Part shown: positions 1 through 5,768 of the stretch, piece after piece | Position numbering within the stretch: position 1 is the first letter of the stretch | Layout: each line of letters begins with the position of its first letter | Source: Spirochaetaceae bacterium | GTDB taxonomy: Bacteria > Spirochaetota > Spirochaetia > Treponematales > Breznakiellaceae | Direction of reading: 5' to 3' | NCBI GenBank assembly: GCA_031284645.1 | Contig: JAITXS010000085.1 | Coordinates: 1-13,263, forward strand | Length of the DNA stretch: 13,263 bases | Made by a program: the position numbers and the translations under genes | Notes under the pieces: model-generated | The model's database searches: none | Seen by the model: the letters and a program-made list of their open reading frames with translations, nothing else | What the model was told of the DNA's origin: nothing

Positions 1-18
1 CCCCCCCCCCCCCCCCCC
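1..18. other. Poly-C run at the window edge
   Basis: Eighteen consecutive C residues open the window, in a locally AT-rich region. This is most simply a contig-end or sequencing artefact. A true homopolymeric tract cannot be excluded because the other side is not visible. Confidence 0.6.
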
Positions 19-155
19 ATACGGTTATAGCAGCCGTTTAGTATTTTATACACATTTTTATTCTTCTCCTGTTTTGGGTCTTCCTTATACGGCGGCTCGC
101 AGATTTTTTTTGACCATAGACGAAATACAAGGCATATACAGGGGAGTTAGGTAAA

Positions 156-1151
156 ATGCCCGTAAAATTAGAAATTAAAAAGTTTGTGAAATTATTTATC
201 CCATATGGTGTTATTGAAAACAAACAAGTAATAAAACACTTTGTAAAATTATTTGTACCTTTTGGAATTATTGAATATAGACAAAAGCATAAAGAACAAT
301 CGTGGTTCATGTGGTGCAAAAAACATCCCAAAGAATTAACTGAAAAACTGTATTTTGAAATTTTTGGCAAACATCTTGATTGGGAAAATCCAAGAGATAT
401 TAATGAAAAAATACATTGGTTAAAACTCTGTTCAAATACTACGCTATGGTCAAAACTTGCTGATAAATATCGTGTAAGAAAATATGTAGAAAGCAAGGGC
501 TTAGGGCATACCTTAAATGAATTATATTTCGTATATCACAATTATCGTAAAATAGATATTTCAAAATTGCCTGATTCTTTTGTGATGAAGGTAAATAATG
601 GGAGTGGTGATCGCTTAATTGTTGGCGATAAAAAAGGATATACCAATAATCAAATTCAGGAACATTTTAAAACATATCATCATTTTGGTGTGTATACCGC
701 TGAACCACATTATCTAAAAATTAAACCGTGCATTATTGCAGAGAAGTTGCTTGTTGATAAAAATTCCCCTTCTGAATATTTAATAGATTATAGATTCTGG
801 TGTTTTAATGGGGAAATTAAATTTATAAATGTTCATGCAAATGCAGGGGCCATTGTTTACGGTACTTTTAATGAAAACTGGGAACTTTGGAATGTGTTGT
901 CACATGAAAATCAGAATGTTATGAAAGCAATGAAGCCAAAATCATTTGATGAAATGAAAAAAATATGTGCAATACTTGGTGCAAATATACCGTTTGTACG
1001 GATTGATCTATACGAAATCAATGAACAGCCTGTATTTGGTGAAATGACTTTTTCTCCTGGTGCTGGATTTATAAGTCATTATACACAGGAATTTTTAAAT
1101 GAACTCGGAAGTTATTTGAAATTACCGAAGAAGAGCCACCCCATCGTTTAA
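156..1151 (+). CDS. TupA-like ATP-grasp protein, probably surface polysaccharide modification
   Basis: This 331-residue protein looks like a member of the TupA-like ATP-grasp family, whose members form amide bonds between amino-acid-like groups and glycans or polyglutamate-type polymers and usually sit in capsule or LPS loci. Family-like segments are the YFEIFGKHLDWENPRDINEK block (residues ~67-86), the lysine strand around 'FVMKVNNGSGDRL', 'IIAEKLL', 'DYRFWCFNGEIKFI', and the C-terminal 'VRIDLYEI...FGEMTFSPGAGF', where the Asp, Glu and Thr match metal/ATP ligands of the fold. The ATG at 156 is chosen because a GGGGAG sequence lies about 10 nt upstream. No signal peptide or membrane span is seen. 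Residues 8-24 and 27-43 are a near-repeat (see the repeat entry). The gene is AT-rich compared with the nadE-serS region, consistent with accessory DNA. No other glycan gene is in the window, so the substrate cannot be named. Confidence 0.78.
   Translation: MPVKLEIKKFVKLFIPYGVIENKQVIKHFVKLFVPFGIIEYRQKHKEQSWFMWCKKHPKELTEKLYFEIFGKHLDWENPRDINEKIHWLKLCSNTTLWSKLADKYRVRKYVESKGLGHTLNELYFVYHNYRKIDISKLPDSFVMKVNNGSGDRLIVGDKKGYTNNQIQEHFKTYHHFGVYTAEPHYLKIKPCIIAEKLLVDKNSPSEYLIDYRFWCFNGEIKFINVHANAGAIVYGTFNENWELWNVLSHENQNVMKAMKPKSFDEMKKICAILGANIPFVRIDLYEINEQPVFGEMTFSPGAGFISHYTQEFLNELGSYLKLPKKSHPIV
177..284 (+). repeat. Duplicated 17-residue N-terminal motif inside the ATP-grasp gene
   Basis: Residues 8-24 (KKFVKLFIPYGVIENKQ) and 27-43 (KHFVKLFVPFGIIEYRQ) match at 11 of 17 positions with conservative changes elsewhere, with a 19-residue (57 bp) period. 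The consensus is F-V-K-L-F-[IV]-P-[YF]-G-[VI]-I-E. The pieces are amphipathic and basic, so a membrane-surface or partner-docking role is conceivable, but this is inference. Confidence 0.8.
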
Positions 1152-1309
1152 CAAATGCTTTGCGCGCGGGCAGTAAGTCTGCTTTACCTCCGCAATGGCT
1201 AGGTCATTCCGCTTCGTTCCATTCCCATGGCTCTCGTATACAGCCGAAACGTCTATGAGAAATTTGGAATGCAACATTGTTGGAAAAATAAAAATGAATA
1301 TAAAAATAT
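1152..1309. other. Intergenic stretch with possible gene remnant
   Basis: The first ~95 bases are clearly more GC-rich than both neighbours and contain a short hairpin (GCAG-TAAGT-CTGC). From 1227 to 1313 (+) a 28-codon open stretch starting ATG-GCT-CTC reads MALVYSRNVYEKFGMQ... and ends at TGA. It has a protein-like composition but no visible ribosome-binding site, so it could be the tail of a lost gene. I see no RNA gene. Confidence 0.3.
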
Positions 1310-1338
1310 TTGACAAGAATTAAAGGATATTGTATAAA
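1310..1338 (+). promoter_or_regulatory. Sigma70-type promoter for the chimeric acetyltransferase/methylase gene
   Basis: TTGACA at 1310-1315 and TATAAA at 1333-1338 are separated by exactly 17 bp. This is the best canonical promoter on the + strand of the left part. It predicts transcription from about 1345 and a leader of about 14 nt before the ATG at 1359, with a weak TAGAGA as the only ribosome-binding sequence. Confidence 0.75.
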
Positions 1339-1358
1339 TTATTTTAGAGAATATATAT

Positions 1359-2303
1359 ATGGAAAATAATGTATTACCCGATCCTAATGTAATATTCCCT
1401 GTTCCCAATACAGAAACAGTTGTTTATATAAAACCGATGGTTAAAAATAAAAACATGATTGTAGGGGATTTTACCTATTTTAATGACATTGATTTTGAAA
1501 GTCGTGTAAGCCATTTTTATGAATTTTATAATGATAAATTAATTATCGGGAAATTTTGTCAAATAGCCGCAGGTGTGGAATTTACTATGAATGGCGCTAA
1601 TCATCAAATGGATTGTGTTTCAACTTTTCCGTTTTACATTTTTGAAAATGTCCGAGGTCTTTTATACGCAAACAAAAATTATTTTGAAACGGTTTTAGGG
1701 AAACTAAAAGCTTTGGGATATATCATTGAATATAAATTATTGAATGCGGTCAATTACGGGGTACCGCAAAACCGCGAACGGCTTTTCGCTGTTGGTCATC
1801 GCGGCAAATTCCGTTTTCCCGCACCGCACAAAAAACTGATTACCGCCGGGGAAGCGATAGGCGATTTAATGCATACCACGCCGCCGGAAAGCAAATTTTT
1901 TACCCCCGCAATGGATGCTTATGTAGCGGTGTATGAAAAAGCGTCCTGTTGCGTGAAGCCCCGCGACTTATATCCCGAAAAGCCGGCGCGGACTTTAACG
2001 TGCCGTAACCTTGCTGGGGCGACAAGCGATATGCAGCGGGTGCGCCTTTCTGATGGCAGAAGACGGCGGTTGCTGCACCGGGAGGCGGCGCGGCTTCAAT
2101 CGTTCCCCGATTGGTTTGAGTTCTGCGGGAATGAAACGCAACAATTTAATCAGATTGGCAATGCGGTTCCACCGCTTTTGGCGTATCAGCTTGCATTGTC
2201 GGTAAAAGAGTATATTCATAACGATTTTCGTTATGATACGGAACAAATATTGCAGGAAGCGTATATGCCGAATATGGAGGATTACCCTTTATTCCAATTA
2301 TGA
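1359..2303 (+). CDS. Chimera: N-terminal Vat/XAT acetyltransferase fragment fused to the C-terminal half of a C5-cytosine DNA methyltransferase
   Basis: The 314-residue ORF joins two unrelated families. Residues 1-95 match the start of Vat-type streptogramin/xenobiotic O-acetyltransferases (hexapeptide-repeat family, normally ~210 residues): '[11 protein letters not shown]', '[15 protein letters not shown]', 'MNGANHQMD' with the His that is catalytic in Vat enzymes (H82), then 'STFPFYIF'. From residue 96 it is a Dcm-type methyltransferase: motif VI ENV (96-98), motif VIII Q-x-R-x-R (137-141), motif IX '[11 protein letters not shown]' (241-251) and motif X 'QIGNAVPP' (275-282), with the target-recognition region between VIII and IX. 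The SAM-binding motif I and the catalytic Pro-Cys motif IV are missing, and the acetyltransferase lacks most of its left-handed beta-helix, so neither activity is expected. The stop overlaps the next start (ATGA), consistent with the methylase half coming from a restriction-modification operon. It could be a real recombination product or a chimeric assembly join. Confidence 0.85.
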   Translation: MENNVLPDPNVIFPVPNTETVVYIKPMVKNKNMIVGDFTYFNDIDFESRVSHFYEFYNDKLIIGKFCQIAAGVEFTMNGANHQMDCVSTFPFYIFENVRGLLYANKNYFETVLGKLKALGYIIEYKLLNAVNYGVPQNRERLFAVGHRGKFRFPAPHKKLITAGEAIGDLMHTTPPESKFFTPAMDAYVAVYEKASCCVKPRDLYPEKPARTLTCRNLAGATSDMQRVRLSDGRRRRLLHREAARLQSFPDWFEFCGNETQQFNQIGNAVPPLLAYQLALSVKEYIHNDFRYDTEQILQEAYMPNMEDYPLFQL

Positions 2304-3298
2304 AAACATATATAACCAAAAGTGCAAAAAACGCGAAAAATCAAAGAATGATAAACGAAGCGCTTGCTATTCTTGAAAGCGTTGGTATTCCACTGGAAAC
2401 AAAAACAGAACGCGCTCTTGAACGCATGGCGCTTTGTTTTCTTGCCGTTGCATCGGTTACTGACGATTGGGCTAAAGCATCAGTCAAGAATTTTTACAAA
2501 ACATGGGATGTTATAACTTATGTAAATATCCATTTTGAGGAAAATATACCATCCGGTTCTTATGATGATATACGGCGAAAAGATTTGAAATTACTTGTTT
2601 TGGCAGGGCTTGTGGTGAACAGTGGGGAGAAACAGTCCGCCGCGACCAATGCTCCGACCCGTGGTTATTCATTGGACGAAAATTTCAAAAATCTAATTGT
2701 CAATTACGGCAGCAAAGAATGGAAAATAAAGTTACAGGCTTTTATGCGGAACCGTCCAGCATTGGCGGATATTCTTTCCAGGAAACGCGATATTGCACAA
2801 ATTCCGGTAACGCTTCCAGGCGGTGTGGAATTGCGGTTTTCTTCCGGCGAACACAATATTTTGCAAAAGAAAATTATTGAGGATTTTTTACCCCGTTTCA
2901 GCGGCGGTTCTTCTGTCCTTTACATTGGAGATGCGGCGCATAAACTGCTCCACATTGATGAGGAAAATTTACGGAAACTGCATTTCTTTGAATTATCCCA
3001 TGATGAACTGCCGGATATTATCGCGTTCAATGCCGTAAAAAATTGGCTTTTTTTGATTGAAGCGGTTCACAGCGCAGGTCCTATGTCTGAAATTAGAGTC
3101 CATGAACTCAAAAAATTATTGAAAAACTGCACGGCTGATTTAATTTTTGTAACGGCGTTTCTAAAACGTGATGATTTCCGTAAATGGAGCGCCGACATTG
3201 CCTGGGAAACGGAGGTTTGGATTGCCGATAATCCCGATCATTTGATACATTTTAATGGCAGTAAATTTTTAGGCCCCTACCATAATAATAAAGAGTAA
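2300..3298 (+). CDS. BsuBI/PstI-family type II restriction endonuclease
   Basis: This 332-residue protein is close in length to R.PstI and R.BsuBI, which cut CTGCAG, and resembles that family throughout. The N-terminal helical region (residues ~15-60, '[20 protein letters not shown]') is followed by the catalytic domain: '[23 protein letters not shown]' region (178-200), 'VLYIGD' (206-211), 'HDELPDI' with the putative acidic catalytic residue D239, '[14 protein letters not shown]' with E254, and the C-terminal '[20 protein letters not shown]' block. No key block is missing, so the enzyme looks intact. Translation is probably coupled to the upstream gene through the 4-bp ATGA overlap; the nearest GGAGG (2275-2279) is about 20 nt upstream. 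The partner in front of it is of C5-cytosine type, whereas the characterised PstI and BsuBI partners methylate adenine, so the recognition site cannot be assumed to be CTGCAG. Confidence 0.9.
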   Translation: MKTYITKSAKNAKNQRMINEALAILESVGIPLETKTERALERMALCFLAVASVTDDWAKASVKNFYKTWDVITYVNIHFEENIPSGSYDDIRRKDLKLLVLAGLVVNSGEKQSAATNAPTRGYSLDENFKNLIVNYGSKEWKIKLQAFMRNRPALADILSRKRDIAQIPVTLPGGVELRFSSGEHNILQKKIIEDFLPRFSGGSSVLYIGDAAHKLLHIDEENLRKLHFFELSHDELPDIIAFNAVKNWLFLIEAVHSAGPMSEIRVHELKKLLKNCTADLIFVTAFLKRDDFRKWSADIAWETEVWIADNPDHLIHFNGSKFLGPYHNNKE

Positions 3299-3303
3299 AT
3301 TTC

Positions 3304-3323
3304 CCGCGCCAAAGATGGCGCGG
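3304..3323 (+). terminator. GC-rich hairpin after the restriction endonuclease gene
   Basis: CCGCGCC (3304-3310), loop AAAGAT, GGCGCGG (3317-3323) form a perfect 7-bp stem 5 nt after the stop codon. No T-run follows directly, so it may stop transcription with Rho or protect the mRNA end. A second, AT-rich hairpin (GCAAAA-AAA-TTTTGC, 3342-3356) follows. Confidence 0.5.
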
Positions 3324-3412
3324 TGCGACAGTAAACTTGGGGCAAAAAAATTTTGCTACATTATATTTCTTCTTTATTTTTTCCAATATATTCATAAATA
3401 AGGTTTAGGGGG

Positions 3413-3480
3413 CATTGCACATAACGTTCCGGAACCCCGAGGAGCGAAGCGACGAAGCGCGTGCAGACCTGTTATGCGAA
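3413..3480 (+). other. Integron attC-like site (candidate)
   Basis: CATAAC at 3420-3425 and GTTATG at 3471-3476 are inverted complements about 45 bp apart. The right one sits in GTTATGC, close to an attC R' box (GTTRRRY), and the left one in ACATAAC, close to R'' (RYYYAAC). The flanks TTGCA and CGAA extend the outer stem imperfectly. The GC-rich interior contains the palindrome GTTCCGGAAC (3425-3434). The site lies just downstream of a + strand gene in the orientation expected of a cassette. The inner L boxes do not pair convincingly, so this is only a candidate. Confidence 0.35.
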
Positions 3481-3531
3481 GTCCATTTTATTTTTATTCC
3501 GTGTATATCTTTACCTGCAATATTTGCAATA

Positions 3532-3681
3532 TTATTGAAATAAATAATTCAATTTAATTTCCGGAAATATTGTATGTATTTTATTTATGATAGTTAATGT
3601 TGGATTAGATCTTTTTTCCAATCTTTGGTAACTATATATATTTTTCATTCTCAACATTTCTGCAACTTGTTTTTGTGTCAT
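3532..3681 (-). CDS. Small helix-turn-helix protein, like the C-terminal DNA-binding domain of HicB/XRE antitoxins
   Basis: A 49-codon ORF reads MTQKQVAEMLRMKNIYSYQR then LEKRSNPTLTIINKIHTIFP then EIKLNYLFQ. The pattern 'QKQVAEMLxM...YQRLEKxxNPTLxxIxKIxxIFPE' is the helix-turn-helix of XRE-type regulators and especially the C-terminal domain of HicB antitoxins. The start is supported by AGGGAGG (3692-3698, minus strand) 10 nt upstream of the ATG and by an in-frame stop just 8 codons before it, so a longer version in this frame is not possible here. HicB proteins normally carry an additional ~80-residue N-terminal domain and are paired with HicA; neither is present. It may be a free-standing mini-regulator or the preserved tail of a broken antitoxin. 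Confidence 0.6.
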   Translation of the reverse strand: MTQKQVAEMLRMKNIYSYQRLEKRSNPTLTIINKIHTIFPEIKLNYLFQ

Positions 3682-3720
3682 AAACTTTATGCCTCCCTGG
3701 AATTATCAATTATGCTAAAC

Positions 3721-3796
3721 GATGAGAATGTGCCGAGACGGGCGGTGCTCATGCAATCTTGTGTACGGCAATCGGTCTCGTGGCACCAACATCATC
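3721..3796. repeat. Long imperfect inverted repeat at the nadE 3' end
   Basis: The arms 3721-3739 and 3775-3796 pair over about 20 positions with small bulges: GATGA/TCATC, TGCC/GGCA and GAGAC/GTCTC are perfect blocks. The loop is about 35 nt. The right arm runs into the nadE stop codon (3792-3794), so on the minus strand it would be a transcript-end structure. No strong T-run follows, so intrinsic termination is uncertain. Confidence 0.5.
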
Positions 3797-5675
3797 CTTC
3801 GTAGATGGCGCGGGCAATGGGCATACGCCGTCCCATGCCGAAAGCGCGAGGTGAAACTTTAAGTACCGGCGGTGCCTGACGGCGTTTAAACTCGGCGCGG
3901 GCAACTGTTTTGATGATGCTGCTTACCAGATCGCGGAAGTTTTTGTCCTGCGCTGCCGCACCGGACAAAAGGGCGGCAAGCGGGTTTTGATATTTTTGTT
4001 CGACGATTTCATCAACAGATAAATTCTTGAACAGATAGAGTTTTAATATTTCATCAAGCAGCTCGTAGGGCGGCAGGCTGTCTTCGTCTTTTTGATCGGG
4101 ACGAAGTTCCGCAGACGGTGCTTTTTCGATGATGGCGGGCGGAATAATGGGCTTTCCCCAAAGCTGGGCAAAGACGGGATTTGATGCGCCGCGTTCTGAT
4201 TTTTTGTTAATTTCACGGCAAAGGGCAAAAACTTCGGTTTTAAACAGATCACCTATGGGGGCTAAAGCCCCGTTCATATCCCCGTACAGTGTGCAGTAGC
4301 CCATTGCAAGCTCGGATTTATTGCCTGTGGTAAGGAGTATTGAGTTCCATTTATTAGAAAATCCCATTAAAAGTGAACCCCGAATTCGGGCTTGAAGATT
4401 TTCTTCGGCTATATCAAACGGGCGTCCTTCAAAAACCCCGTTTAAAGTCGAAAGGAAAGCGGTAAACACCGGCTCAATGGGCAGTACTTCATGGCGGCAG
4501 CCTAGATTACGGGCTAGTTCGGCTGCATCGTCATTTGAGTTTTGTGAGGAAAAACGAGAGGGCATTGCGATTGTTACGACATTCTCTTTGCCTATCGCGC
4601 GAACTGCGAGATAGGCGACGAGCGCCGAGTCTATTCCGCCTGAAAGTCCCAGATGTGCGGTTTTAAAGCCGCACTTACGCATATAGTCACGTATACCCAT
4701 AACAAGAGCTTCCTCAATGATGTCCTGCTCTCCGGAGAGGACGGGGCTCGATGACGGAGATAGCGGGGGGGCGTTGCGGGGGGCAGGGAGGATCTTTTCT
4801 TCTTCGGATGCCGCCTGATTTTCATATTCGTCTTCTTTGCCCCCCGCAGAGGGGGGAAGCGCAAGACCCGCGAAGCGGGGCTGGAGCGGGGGGGGAGACT
4901 TCCCCCCTTTCTCTGATTCCGGTATATCGCAGAAAATAATGTCTTCTTCAAAGGCTTTGGCACTGATGGTGTTGTCTTTATCGAGTATGAATGAACGTCC
5001 GTCAAAGATGATGGAGTCGTTGGCTCCTACTGCATTGATATAGGCAACGGGTATTTCGCCGCGTGAGGCTATGCGCCGTGCGAGGCTGAGTCGGGCGTGT
5101 TGTTTGCCTGCATAATACGGGGAGGCTGAAGGCGCACACAGCATGGTAAGGCCGAGGTCAAGGAGACGGCGTACCGGGTCTTCGGCGTATTTTGTACCTG
5201 GTGTTTCGGTTTCTCTCCAGATGTCCTCGCAGATTGCGATTCCTATGCGTTGTCCTTTGTATGCAAAATAATTCCATGCATTGGCGCTTTCAAAGTTCCG
5301 CGCCTCGTCGAATACATCGTAAGTGGGAAGCAGGGTTTTGATTTGTTCAAAGACAAGTTTGTTTTGATATATGATGCCGTATGCGTTGACGAGGGCTTTG
5401 CCTGCTGTCGAACGGCTGCGGTTTACATAGCCAACGCCGACTGCAATTTCCGGCGGCAGCTTGTGTTGTAAGATCCGGAGTGTTCTGATATTAAGCTCGA
5501 CAAAGCAATCCTGATCAAGTAAGTCCATCGGAGGATACGCACAGATGCTCAATTCGGGAAAAAGCACCAGTTCCGCTCCTGCATTTTTCGCGTTTTCGCT
5601 AAACTCGATGATTTTTTGTCCGTTTGCCTTAAAGTCACCGATGGTTGAATCTATTTGTGCTAGTGCTATATGCAT
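3792..5675 (-). CDS. nadE: Glutamine-dependent NAD+ synthetase
   Basis: The enzyme makes NAD+ from deamido-NAD+ (NaAD) and ATP in the cytoplasm, using ammonia released from glutamine. Residues 1-250 form the nitrilase-fold glutaminase domain with the Glu-Lys-Cys triad visible as E41 (FPELS), K113 (EQIKTLLPTYDVF) and C149 (GIAICEDIW). Residues ~320-627 are the synthetase domain with the P-loop SGGIDS (345-350), 'TTGNKSELAMGY' and 'NPLAAL'. The start ATG follows AGGGGGA closely and gives the expected MHIALAQI N-terminus. The linker between domains is unusual: residues 257-280 and ~296-312 are Pro/Ser/Gly-rich and encoded by G/C-run hairpins (see repeat entry), making the protein somewhat longer than forms without such a linker. 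It lies downstream of the MFS transporter, 93 bp away with a hairpin between, so cotranscription may be limited. Confidence 0.95.
   Translation of the reverse strand: MHIALAQIDSTIGDFKANGQKIIEFSENAKNAGAELVLFPELSICAYPPMDLLDQDCFVELNIRTLRILQHKLPPEIAVGVGYVNRSRSTAGKALVNAYGIIYQNKLVFEQIKTLLPTYDVFDEARNFESANAWNYFAYKGQRIGIAICEDIWRETETPGTKYAEDPVRRLLDLGLTMLCAPSASPYYAGKQHARLSLARRIASRGEIPVAYINAVGANDSIIFDGRSFILDKDNTISAKAFEEDIIFCDIPESEKGGKSPPPLQPRFAGLALPPSAGGKEDEYENQAASEEEKILPAPRNAPPLSPSSSPVLSGEQDIIEEALVMGIRDYMRKCGFKTAHLGLSGGIDSALVAYLAVRAIGKENVVTIAMPSRFSSQNSNDDAAELARNLGCRHEVLPIEPVFTAFLSTLNGVFEGRPFDIAEENLQARIRGSLLMGFSNKWNSILLTTGNKSELAMGYCTLYGDMNGALAPIGDLFKTEVFALCREINKKSERGASNPVFAQLWGKPIIPPAIIEKAPSAELRPDQKDEDSLPPYELLDEILKLYLFKNLSVDEIVEQKYQNPLAALLSGAAAQDKNFRDLVSSIIKTVARAEFKRRQAPPVLKVSPRAFGMGRRMPIARAIYEG
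4840..4907. repeat. GC-rich hairpin element inserted in frame in the nadE linker
   Basis: Three consecutive hairpins occur within 68 bp: CCCCCC-GCAGA-GGGGGG (4840-4856), CCCGC-GAA-GCGGG (4867-4879) and GGGGGG-AGACTT-CCCCCC (4890-4907, within a run of 8 G). Base composition is sharply different from the rest of nadE. It encodes residues 257-280 of NadE, a Pro/Gly-rich segment in the inter-domain linker with no catalytic role. It resembles a dispersed palindromic (REP-like) element that landed in a tolerant site. Confidence 0.6.
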
Positions 5676-5709
5676 ATTCCCCCTGTGTTATCGAAAGAAT
5701 CGGGTTTGT

Positions 5710-5762
5710 TTCACCGGAACAGGGAATAATGCCGTTACGCTTTATTCCCTGTCTCCGGTGAA
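5710..5762 (-). terminator. Long stem-loop between the MFS transporter gene and nadE
   Basis: TTCACCGG (5710-5717) pairs with CCGGTGAA (5755-5762), and CAGGGAATAA (5720-5729) pairs with TTATTCCCTG (5742-5751), giving 18 paired positions around a 12-nt loop with one small internal loop. It begins 7 nt after the MFS stop codon on the minus strand. There is no T-run on that strand after the stem, so it may be a weak or Rho-assisted terminator or an mRNA 3'-end stabiliser. Confidence 0.6.
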
Positions 5763-5768
5763 TCTGTC

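Noticed and set aside
110..140. Promoter for the ATP-grasp gene (TTGACC with CATATA or TATACA)
   Set aside because: The -10 match is poor at 17 bp spacing, and the 19-bp option would start transcription inside the ribosome-binding site.
38..496. 152-residue open frame on the minus strand
   Set aside because: It is antisense to the well-supported ATP-grasp gene, has no ribosome-binding site and no recognisable family.
1995..2246. Open frames on both strands inside the methylase half
   Set aside because: Methylase motifs VIII, IX and X are all in the longer + frame; these are shadow frames in a GC-richer stretch.
3730..3786. tRNA-like stem with GTGCC/GGCAC ends
   Set aside because: It is too short (57 nt), lacks a T-loop sequence and has no cloverleaf arms.
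4631..5043. Several overlapping open frames around the nadE linker
   Set aside because: They result from the low-complexity GC-run element; nadE is continuous and conserved on either side.
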